Assembly: GCF_016461825.1 (NCBI RefSeq)
Contig: NZ_JAEMNU010000113.1
Location: 123,909-160,287 of the forward strand
DNA: 36,379 nt
Direction: 5' to 3'
Source of the DNA: Rugamonas violacea
GTDB lineage: Bacteria > Pseudomonadota > Gammaproteobacteria > Burkholderiales > Burkholderiaceae_D
Shown here: positions 10,653 to 17,096 of the stretch, in pieces
Position numbering within the stretch: position 1 is the first letter of the stretch
How the letters are laid out: every line of letters starts with the position of its first letter
Notes under the pieces: model-generated
Database searches by the model: none
What the model was told of the DNA's origin: nothing
What the model saw: only the letters and a program-made list of their open reading frames with translations
Made by a program: the position numbers and the translations under genes

Positions 10653-11338
10653 TCCAAAAAGTCGGCGTACTCCTTCTGCCCGTAGGACGCCAGATTACGC
10701 CACGGCAGCGCGCGGGTCAGGCCACCCTGCGCTTTGACTTCGACGCGGCGGTAAAACGTCGCCGCCTGGTCGCCGCTTTCAATCACCAGCGCGATCTGTT
10801 TTTGTTCATCCCACAGCACCCGATGAAACTGGCCGTTCTTGACCCGCTCGCGCCAGCGCGCGCCCGGCACGGCCGAGGCTTGGCGCGACAGCGGCATGGC
10901 CAGCACCAACCGTGGATCGATCAAGTGGTAGGCGTTCTCCCACGAACCGTCGAAACTCACGTTGTCGTACTCCGACGGCGGAATCGCGATGACCTGTTTT
11001 TCATGCGCGTCGACATATGTCAGGCGCAGCTTGCTGTTTTCCAGCGCCACATGGCGCGGCAGCATGGCGTGGTTGAACTCCTTGTGGCCGTGCCCCTTGG
11101 CCGGCTGTGCATTCGGCGGCAATACCCGCGCCACCCAGACGTGGCCGGCGCGACGCAGCATGGTTTCCTCGTAGCGCGATTCGCGCGTCACGCCGTCCGG
11201 CGTCAGCGCCTTGCTGTAGTAATGAATCTGCAAATCCAGGTCCGGGTCGGGCGAGCTGGCCAGCGCCTGCGCGTTGTTGAGCACGAGGAGTGCGGCAAGT
11301 GCGGCGAGCGCGGCACGAATAAGCGCGACGTTTTTCAT
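10649..11338 (-). CDS. Secreted protein of unknown function, third gene of the alkaline-phosphatase operon
   Basis: 229 aa with a Sec signal peptide (Lys-Asn start, hydrophobic 6-20, cleavage near ALA at about 25-27). The mature part is mixed alpha/beta in character, with several Tyr/Trp/His residues (HYYSKAL, GHGHKEFNHAMLPRHVALENS, WRERVKNGQFHRVLWDEQKQ). I do not recognise a named domain. It follows the second phosphatase gene by 122 bases on the same strand, so it may be co-transcribed and active in the periplasm with the phosphatases. The gap holds a hairpin (11402-11438) that could lower expression, and four 13-bp repeats run up to the start codon. The ribosome site is weak (AAAGAG). Its stop codon overlaps the antitoxin-like relic on the other strand. 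Confidence 0.8.
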   Translation of the reverse strand: MKNVALIRAALAALAALLVLNNAQALASSPDPDLDLQIHYYSKALTPDGVTRESRYEETMLRRAGHVWVARVLPPNAQPAKGHGHKEFNHAMLPRHVALENSKLRLTYVDAHEKQVIAIPPSEYDNVSFDGSWENAYHLIDPRLVLAMPLSRQASAVPGARWRERVKNGQFHRVLWDEQKQIALVIESGDQAATFYRRVEVKAQGGLTRALPWRNLASYGQKEYADFLD

Positions 11339-11389
11339 AAATTGCTCTTTAAGGTTGCTCGTTAAAATTGCTGGTGAAGGTTGCTGTCC
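11338..11389. repeat. 13-bp tandem repeat, four imperfect units
   Basis: Units at 11338-11350, 11351-11363, 11364-11376 and 11377-11389 share an AA(A/G)(A/G)TTGCT core. On the minus strand they place AGCAA blocks directly before the start codon of the secreted protein gene. The first unit abuts the ATG. Confidence 0.7.
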
Positions 11390-11401
11390 ACAATGTGTTC
11401 A

Positions 11402-11438
11402 GGGGGCCAGGCGGACGCATCTCGCCCGCCTGACCCCC
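11402..11438. repeat. GC-rich intergenic hairpin between phosphatase and secreted-protein genes
   Basis: Arms GGGGGCCAGGCGG (11402-11414) and CCGCCTGACCCCC (11426-11438) pair with one mismatch around an 11-base loop. No T tract follows on the minus strand, so it is more likely a dispersed palindrome or an attenuating mRNA structure than a full terminator. Confidence 0.6.
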
Positions 11439-11460
11439 TTTGCCTGGTCCCTGAAAAAAA

Positions 11461-12858
11461 TCAGAAACCGAAGGCCGTCTTCAGCAAGCCAAATACCTTG
11501 GTGTTGTCCAGCGTGCCCTTGAACACCTTGGCGCCGGCGCCGGTGGCGAGCAGCTTGACGTCGCCGCCGCCATGGGTTTCGCTGGCCAGGCGCACGCCGG
11601 TTTCCTGCAGATAGTTATCGGCCAGCACGGTGGCGCTGTCGAGACTGGCGCGCCGGTCGGGACGGTTCGGACCGTTGCCGAACACCAGCGTCGTGTAGCT
11701 GTTGCCGTCGGCGTCCTTGCTGGCTTTGCCGGTTTTGTAGTCGCGGTTGATGTCGAGGATAGGATTGCCGCGCTTGCCGTAGCCGTTGAAGGCCAGCGTA
11801 TGGTCGTGGTCGGCGGTGACCACGATCAGGGTGTTGGCCAGCGTCGGATCGTTCAGCTTGGCCTTGGCCAGCGCGGCCTTGATGGCGTCGTCGAAGGCGA
11901 TGGTGTCGACCAGGGCGCGCTTGGCGTTGGTGCCGTGCAGCGCGTGGTCGATGCGGCCGCCCTCCACCATCAGGAAATAACCCTTGTCGCCTTGCGACAG
12001 CAGGTCCATCGCCTTGGTGGTCATCTCGGCCAGGCTCGGCTGGTTGGCGCCCTCGCCGACCGGCGGCGTGGCGCTGCGGTCGAGTTCGTATTCCAGATGG
12101 CTCTTGCTGCTGTACAGGCCGATGAATTTCTTGTTCAGCGGCGCGGCCGCCATCTCGCTCTTGTTGGCGGCCACGCTGTAGCCCTTGGCGGCGAGCTCGG
12201 TCAGCAGGTTGCGGCCGTCGGCGCGGCCGGCCTTGTTGCTGGCCGCGTCGAACGGGGTGAAATGGTTGCGTCCGCCGCCCATCAGCACGTCGACGCCGTC
12301 GCCCAGCGCGGCGTTGTAGCCGGCGCCGCCGGGCGCCAGCTGGGCGGCGATGGCGTACTGCGCATTGCGGTTGCAGATGTGCGAGAAGGTCGCCGCCGGC
12401 GTGGCGTGGGTCAGCTCGGTGGTGGTGATGGAACCGACCGCCTTGCCCTTGGCCTTGGCCAGCTCCAGGATGGTGGCGACCGTGCTGCCGTTGCCGCTGG
12501 CGCAATTGTTCACGCCCAGGTTGCCGTTGGCGTCCTTGCCCGGGTTGGTGGCCACCGTCTCGGCCGACATCGAGATGACCTCGTTGTTCATCTTCACGCC
12601 GGTCATGTAGGCCGCCATCGACGGAGCGCTGTCGGTGGTCTGGGCGTCGTTCGAGTAGGTCTTGATGCGCGCGGTGCGCTCCAGCGTGTCCATGGTCAGG
12701 CTGCCGTCCTCGCCATACTTGTAGATGCGCGAGGCGGTCACGGTGGACGGACCCATGCCGTCGCCGAGGAAGAAGATGATGTTCTTGGCCTCGCCGGCGG
12801 CGTGGGCGGCGGGGGCGAAGCTCAGCGCCAGCAAGGCGGCTATCAGTGTACGTTGCAT
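11461..12858 (-). CDS. phoA: Alkaline phosphatase, periplasmic (second tandem copy)
   Basis: 465-aa phosphomonoesterase releasing phosphate from organic esters. The Sec signal peptide is cleaved near AHA (about residue 20), giving a soluble periplasmic enzyme. Metal and catalytic motifs: FFLGDGMGPSTVTASR (about 29-44), nucleophile Ser77 in TTDSAPSMAAYMTG, THATPAA (His at the position equivalent to E. coli Asp153), VEGGRIDHALH (His in place of E. coli Lys328), TADHDHTL and SETHGGGDV near the C-terminus. The two His replacements are the non-E. coli pattern seen in many bacterial and animal enzymes. ATG at 12856-12858 has an AGGAAT site; an upstream ATG at 12882 would overlap the preceding gene and spoil the signal peptide. 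It lies 20 bases after the first phosphatase gene, so it is in the same operon. Confidence 0.93.
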   Translation of the reverse strand: MQRTLIAALLALSFAPAAHAAGEAKNIIFFLGDGMGPSTVTASRIYKYGEDGSLTMDTLERTARIKTYSNDAQTTDSAPSMAAYMTGVKMNNEVISMSAETVATNPGKDANGNLGVNNCASGNGSTVATILELAKAKGKAVGSITTTELTHATPAATFSHICNRNAQYAIAAQLAPGGAGYNAALGDGVDVLMGGGRNHFTPFDAASNKAGRADGRNLLTELAAKGYSVAANKSEMAAAPLNKKFIGLYSSKSHLEYELDRSATPPVGEGANQPSLAEMTTKAMDLLSQGDKGYFLMVEGGRIDHALHGTNAKRALVDTIAFDDAIKAALAKAKLNDPTLANTLIVVTADHDHTLAFNGYGKRGNPILDINRDYKTGKASKDADGNSYTTLVFGNGPNRPDRRASLDSATVLADNYLQETGVRLASETHGGGDVKLLATGAGAKVFKGTLDNTKVFGLLKTAFGF

Positions 12859-12878
12859 GATGAATTCCTGTAAATAAA

Positions 12879-14333
12879 TCAAAGACCGGCGGCGTTCTTG
12901 ACCAGACCGAACACCTTGGTGTTGTCGATGGTGCCGAGGAAAGTGTCCGAACCCTTGCCGATGGCGCCCAGGAACACGTCGGTGCCGCCGTGGGTTTCGC
13001 TGCCGGCGTTCATCCGCACCGCGCCCTCCTGGTGGTAGGTGTTGGCGCCACTGACGCTGTCGTCCAGGCTGGCCATGGCGGCGCGGCTGCCCTGCACGCG
13101 GTTTTCGCCGTTGCCGAAGCCGATGATCGAGTACGGCGCGCCGTCCAGATCCTTGGTCACGGCGCCGCTGACGTAGTCCTTGACCACGCCGAGCACGCCC
13201 GGATTGCCGGCGGCGGTCTTGCCGGTGCGTTTGGCGTAGCCGTTCAGCACCAGCGTGTGGTCATGATCGGCGGTGACCACGATCAGGGTGTTTTTCAAGG
13301 TCGGGTCGGTCAGCTTCGCCTTGGCGATCGCCGCCTTGATGGCGTTGTCGAAGGCCAGCGTGTCCTGCAGCGCCTTCTTGGCGGTGGTCTCGTGCAGCGC
13401 GTGGTCGATGCGGCCGCCCTCCACCATCAGGAAATAACCCTTGGCGTTCTGCCCCAGCACGTCCATGGCCTTGGTGGTCATCTCGGCCAGGCTAGGCTCC
13501 TTGGCCGGATCGCGGTCCAGGTCGTAGCTCATGTGGCTGGAGGTGAACAGGCCGAGCAGCTTGCTGGTCTTGGCGCCGTCGATGGCGTTGAATTCCGTGC
13601 TGTTGCTGGCGTAGGCGTAGCTCTTCGCCTTCATTTCGGCCACCAGGTCGCGCCCGTCGGCGCGCTTGCCGCCGTCCTTCAACGGCAGGAAGAACTGCTT
13701 GCCGCCGCCCAGCAGCACGTCCAGGCCGCCGCCCAGCGCGCTGTTGTAGCCGGCGCCGCCCGGCACCGCCGCCGCCGCGATGTCGTTCTCCAGGTCGCGG
13801 TGGCAGATGTGCGCGTAGCTGGCCGCCGGCGTGGCGTGCGTCACGCGGGTGGTGGTGACGACGCCGGTCGCCAGGCCCTGCGCCTTGGCCAGTTCGACCA
13901 GCGAGGTGGCCGGCGTGCCGTTCTTGCTGCCGCAATTGTTGGCCAACAGGTTGCCGTTGGCGTCGGGCAGCGGGTCGACCGCCAGCGTGTCGGCCGACAT
14001 GGCGATCACCTCGTTGTTCATCTTCACGCCGGTCATGTAGGCCGACATCGACGGCGCGCTGTCGGTGACCTGCGCGTCGTTGGAGAAGGTTTTGACGAAG
14101 GCGGTTTCGGGCAGCGTGTCGATGGTCAGCTCGCCGTCCTCGCCGACGGCGTAGATGCGCGCCGCCGTCAACGTGGTCAAGCCCATGCCGTCGCCGAGGA
14201 AGAAGATCACATTCTTCGGCGCCGGGGCCGGGGCCGGCGCCGGCGTGTCGCTTGTCGATGTGCCGTTGCAGCCGGCCAGCAGCAGCGCGATAGCGGCGCC
14301 CAGGCCGGCTATGAGGGGGGCTTTGCGTGTCAT
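12879..14333 (-). CDS. phoA: Alkaline phosphatase, lipoprotein (first tandem copy)
   Basis: 484-aa paralogue of the next gene. The N-terminus has a lipobox (LLLAGC, Cys22) and a short Ala-Pro spacer, so this copy is predicted to be membrane-anchored while the next is soluble. Catalytic motifs: FFLGDGMGLTTLTAAR (about 44-59), Ser92 in VTDSAPSMSAYMTG, THATPAA, VEGGRIDHALH, TADHDHTL and SETHGGTDV. The start at 14333 directly precedes the signal sequence; an ATG three codons upstream (14342) is possible. It is first in the operon behind a Pho box, so induction by PhoB under phosphate limitation is expected. The two copies are closely similar along their whole length, indicating tandem duplication followed by divergence of the export signal. 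Confidence 0.93.
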   Translation of the reverse strand: MTRKAPLIAGLGAAIALLLAGCNGTSTSDTPAPAPAPAPKNVIFFLGDGMGLTTLTAARIYAVGEDGELTIDTLPETAFVKTFSNDAQVTDSAPSMSAYMTGVKMNNEVIAMSADTLAVDPLPDANGNLLANNCGSKNGTPATSLVELAKAQGLATGVVTTTRVTHATPAASYAHICHRDLENDIAAAAVPGGAGYNSALGGGLDVLLGGGKQFFLPLKDGGKRADGRDLVAEMKAKSYAYASNSTEFNAIDGAKTSKLLGLFTSSHMSYDLDRDPAKEPSLAEMTTKAMDVLGQNAKGYFLMVEGGRIDHALHETTAKKALQDTLAFDNAIKAAIAKAKLTDPTLKNTLIVVTADHDHTLVLNGYAKRTGKTAAGNPGVLGVVKDYVSGAVTKDLDGAPYSIIGFGNGENRVQGSRAAMASLDDSVSGANTYHQEGAVRMNAGSETHGGTDVFLGAIGKGSDTFLGTIDNTKVFGLVKNAAGL

Positions 14334-14364
14334 GTCATTCATCCAGCGTGATTGAGAAGACGCG

Positions 14365-14398
14365 AATGTAGCAAGCCTGTGTGACGGGTTCATGACCG
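14365..14398 (-). promoter_or_regulatory. Pho box and -10 of the alkaline-phosphatase operon
   Basis: On the minus strand, CGGTCATGAACCCGTCACA (14380-14398) matches the E. coli Pho-box consensus CTGTCATAAATCTGTCACA at 15 of 19 positions, with the two GTCA repeats 11 bases apart. TACATT (14365-14370) lies nine bases downstream and can serve as the -10. This is the layout of a PhoB-activated promoter, where the Pho box replaces the -35. Confidence 0.8.
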
Positions 14399-14458
14399 CA
14401 AGCGGGCGCCAGGGGGCCAGCCCGCCGGGCGCGGGCTTGTTTTGATCCGGCCGGGTCC

Positions 14459-14487
14459 GACTCGGCGCATCCGCCGGGGACTATAAT
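14459..14487 (+). promoter_or_regulatory. Candidate promoter of the HNH gene
   Basis: A perfect TATAAT (14482-14487) lies about 58 bases before the HNH gene start. The matching -35 (GACTCG, 14459-14464) is poor, so only the -10 is persuasive. Confidence 0.35.
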
Positions 14488-14544
14488 GGCGGCCATACCG
14501 CCGGCGCGCGAGGCCGCGCCTGTTTCAATGTTTAAGGAAAGTGA

Positions 14545-14925
14545 ATGGCCATGATTCAAGGAAAAAAACCGGATGCCGCACGGCTCGACAAGATCGTCGC
14601 CGACGCCCGCCGCGCCGCCGACACGCGCGAGCTGGGCTATCGCGAGCGCTCGCTGAAGATGTATCCCTGGGTTTGCGGCCGCTGCACCCGCGAGTTCACC
14701 CGCGCCAACGTGCAACAGCTGACCGTGCACCACCGCGACCACAACCACGACAACAACCCGCCCGACGGCAGCAACTGGGAGCTGTTGTGCCTGTACTGCC
14801 ACGACAACGAGCACTCGCGCTATCTGGAGGCCGACCGTGGCCACGGTCTGCTGGCCGAGAGCATGCAGCCGGCCACCCACAATCCCTTCGCCGCCCTGGC
14901 CGGTCTGATCAAGAAAAAAGACTGA
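14545..14925 (+). CDS. YajD-type HNH nuclease family protein
   Basis: 126 aa, small and cytoplasmic, matching the YajD family in size and layout. A CxxC pair (Cys44, Cys47) precedes the core, VHHRDHNHDN (His62-His63) follows, and LCLYCHDNEH (Cys82, Cys85, His86, Asn88, His90) completes a zinc-bound HNH fold. The C-terminal tail ends in Lys-Lys-Lys-Asp. The start is ATG with a TAAGGAAAG ribosome site. The family is widespread as a single housekeeping-like gene whose cellular role is not well established, so nuclease activity is inferred from the fold only. It diverges from the phosphatase operon and converges with the diguanylate cyclase gene. Confidence 0.88.
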   Translation: MAMIQGKKPDAARLDKIVADARRAADTRELGYRERSLKMYPWVCGRCTREFTRANVQQLTVHHRDHNHDNNPPDGSNWELLCLYCHDNEHSRYLEADRGHGLLAESMQPATHNPFAALAGLIKKKD

Positions 14926-14963
14926 GCCTGCCGGGCCTGCCGCCCGCCGCCGCCGCCGCCGCG

Positions 14964-16727
14964 TCAGGATTCGGCCTGTTCCGCCTGCCTTGGCTGCGGC
15001 GACTCCAGCCGCTCCGCCGCAGCAGTGACGCCGTTTGGCGCCTCCGTCGACAAGGCCGATACGACGCGGTTGCGTCCGCTCTGCTTGGCGGTGTACAAGG
15101 CCGCGTCGGCGCAGCGCATCAGCGCATCGGCTTCGTCGCTCTGGCCGCTGGACGTGGCCACGCCGATCGACGCCGTGACGGTGACGAGCTGGCCCTTGGC
15201 CCTGATATCGATGCCGGCCACCGCCGCGCGGATCGCCTCGGCCCGCTGCACGGCGGCGGCCAGATCGCAGTCCGGCAAAATCACCACCAGCTCCTCGCCG
15301 CCGAATCGGCAGGCGACATCGACCGCGCGTATGCTATTGCGCAGCACCTCGCCGACCTTGCGCAACAGCAAATCGCCGGTGTCATGGCCATACGTGTCGT
15401 TGACGCGCTTGAAGTGATCGAGGTCGAGCAAAATGACGGACAGCGGGCTCTGGCGCCGATTCGCCCGCAGTTGCTCGCGTTTGAGCACCTCGTCCATGTA
15501 GCGGCGGTTGTACAACTCGGTCAAGGGATCGATGACCGACTGCTGCCGCAGCTTCAGGCGCAGCTGGACGTTGCTCAAGGCCAGGGCCACCTGCTCCGCC
15601 AGTTGGACTATCCATTGCTTGCGCTGCGCGCCCACCTCGCCGCTCAATTCCTGGCCGACCACGGTGATGCAGCCAATCACATCGCCCTGCGCCACCAGCG
15701 GCAGGCAGAGGCGCGGCGACGCCACGTGCGATTGGTCGCAATGGCGGCATTGCAGGGCATGCTCGCCCTCCGCGAAATGCTGGCCGCCCTTGCGCAAACC
15801 CCAGCAATCGAGCAGTTCCAAGGTGCCGCAATCGTCCTTTTCCGCGCCCCACTGGGCTTTGCGCTCGAGGATGTCGCGCGAATTCCGGTATAGATAAAGG
15901 GAACCGCTCAGCTTGGGCAGCAGGCGGCCGAAATAACGCGAAATGATGATCGAGGATTCATCCACCGATTCGGCCAGGTCGAGCGCATGCATCAATTCGG
16001 TCCCGCCGGCCAGTTGTTCGTTGCGCACGGAGGTCAGTTGCACGCTCAACTCCAGCGCCTCGGCGGCATTGCGCGCGGAGCGCTCGGCCTGGTGGCGCCG
16101 GCGCAAGGCCGAGTTGGCCGCCAGCAAGGTCGCGGCCAGCGCCGCAATATTCGCCAGGGTGGCCGCCAAGCCAAGATGGGCGGCAAACCGGGCGCTATTG
16201 ATGGCCAACTGCCGCAACTCTTTGCGCCGCTCGGCGTTGCTGGCCACCTGCTGCGCCGTCAAGGTGCGCAACGTTTCAATCTGCGCCTTGTCGCTGCCGC
16301 CGGCATAGGTCGACACCAGCGCCTGGGCGGCGTCGAAGCCGCGTTCCCGCCGCGTCCGCACCGTTTGCTCCAGCGAGGCCAGCCTCACCTCGATGGCCCG
16401 TTCGAGTTGTTTGAACGAGGCGCGCTCGGCATCGTTGAGCGTTTTGCCGCGCAACTCGCCGATGGCGACGGGCAGCAAATCCAGCGCCGCATAGTAAGGC
16501 CGCAAGTACTCCTCCTTGCCGGCGACGACGTAGCCGAGCTGGCCGGTTTCCGCATCGCGCAGCAAGTTGCGCAGCGCCAGGAAGTCGCGCTCGCGTTGCC
16601 CCACTACGGTCAAGTCCGCCATCGCGCTTTGCACCCTGACCTCCAGCAGGTAGGGAATGGTCGCCACCAGCGACATCACCACCACCACCAGCCCGGCCGA
16701 CACCTTGAGCGCGGTCTCAATTTTCAT
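14964..16727 (-). CDS. Diguanylate cyclase with CHASE3 and GAF sensor domains
   Basis: 587-aa inner-membrane enzyme predicted to make cyclic di-GMP from two GTP. Order: TM1 (about 10-28); CHASE3-type four-helix sensor (about 30-175, with the LVxDAETGQLGYVVAG-like segment at 55-70); TM2 (about 183-205); linker coiled coil; GAF domain (about 240-390) with a Cys/His cluster (DCWGLRKG, CRHCDQSH) typical of this subfamily; GGDEF domain (about 398-560). The active-site loop is GGEEL (476-480), metal-binding Asp435 is in LLDLDHFK, and the product-inhibition I-site RAVD is at 467-470, exactly five residues before the loop. The last loop residue is Leu instead of Phe, a tolerated variant, so activity is likely but not certain. 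The start at 16727 begins the TM segment; upstream in-frame starts add a non-hydrophobic 33 residues. Confidence 0.92.
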   Translation of the reverse strand: MKIETALKVSAGLVVVVMSLVATIPYLLEVRVQSAMADLTVVGQRERDFLALRNLLRDAETGQLGYVVAGKEEYLRPYYAALDLLPVAIGELRGKTLNDAERASFKQLERAIEVRLASLEQTVRTRRERGFDAAQALVSTYAGGSDKAQIETLRTLTAQQVASNAERRKELRQLAINSARFAAHLGLAATLANIAALAATLLAANSALRRRHQAERSARNAAEALELSVQLTSVRNEQLAGGTELMHALDLAESVDESSIIISRYFGRLLPKLSGSLYLYRNSRDILERKAQWGAEKDDCGTLELLDCWGLRKGGQHFAEGEHALQCRHCDQSHVASPRLCLPLVAQGDVIGCITVVGQELSGEVGAQRKQWIVQLAEQVALALSNVQLRLKLRQQSVIDPLTELYNRRYMDEVLKREQLRANRRQSPLSVILLDLDHFKRVNDTYGHDTGDLLLRKVGEVLRNSIRAVDVACRFGGEELVVILPDCDLAAAVQRAEAIRAAVAGIDIRAKGQLVTVTASIGVATSSGQSDEADALMRCADAALYTAKQSGRNRVVSALSTEAPNGVTAAAERLESPQPRQAEQAES

Positions 16728-16957
16728 GGGATAGCCTAACTTGACAGTCGATTGCCAAACGGGCATCCCCGTGACGGCGAGCGGCACCGTCGGGTGCGGC
16801 GCCCCCCCGAAACTAGACTTGCACAAACAACACTATAGACGTGCTTGCGCCCAATAAATACTCACTTTGTCACGACAGACATATTTCCCACAATTGGCGC
16901 CCCGGGTGCTCGGCACCGGGCATCAGGCATCAGGCATTGCGAACGGGCGGAATATTT

Positions 16958-16982
16958 TTTAATGCAAGCGTATTGCATTAAA
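16958..16982. promoter_or_regulatory. Operator 1: perfect 10-bp inverted repeat
   Basis: TTTAATGCAA, five bases, TTGCATTAAA: both arms are perfectly complementary. The right arm contains the -35 hexamer of the promoter for the TonB-ABC operon. The geometry suits a dimeric repressor of the FUR or TetR type. The TGCAA-N5-TTGCA core recalls metal-sensing FUR-family sites, but I cannot assign the regulator. Confidence 0.7.
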
Positions 16983-17001
16983 GGCGAGATGAAATTATGA
17001 T
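16973..17001 (+). promoter_or_regulatory. Promoter of the TonB receptor-ABC operon
   Basis: TTGCAT (16973-16978), a 17-base spacer, and TATGAT (16996-17001, five of six matches to the -10 consensus). Transcription would start near 17008, inside operator 2, giving a leader of about 90 bases. Confidence 0.5.
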
Positions 17002-17020
17002 GCAACTCGATTGCATTAAA
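17000..17020. promoter_or_regulatory. Operator 2: second copy of the inverted repeat
   Basis: ATGCAA (17000-17005), five bases, TTGCATTAAA (17011-17020), with the same half-site and spacing as operator 1. The centres are 38 bases apart. It overlaps the end of the -10 and the expected transcription start, a classic position for repression. Confidence 0.65.
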
Positions 17021-17096
17021 AACCGTGTGCGCCGGCGCATGCACCGCCGTTCCCGGGCATATGCCCGCGAACTCCCCCACCACCACAGTTCAGCAC

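Larger units (their letters stand above)
16728..17096. other. Divergent intergenic region before the TonB-ABC operon, 369 bp
   Basis: AT-richer than its surroundings. It carries the promoter and double operator listed separately and a short direct repeat of CATCAGG (16921-16935). Nothing else is identified. Confidence 0.5.

Noticed and set aside
16958..17020. Classical Fur box control of the TonB-ABC operon
   Set aside because: The repeats lack the GATAAT/ATTATC core and differ from the two clear Fur boxes at 28964-29010.
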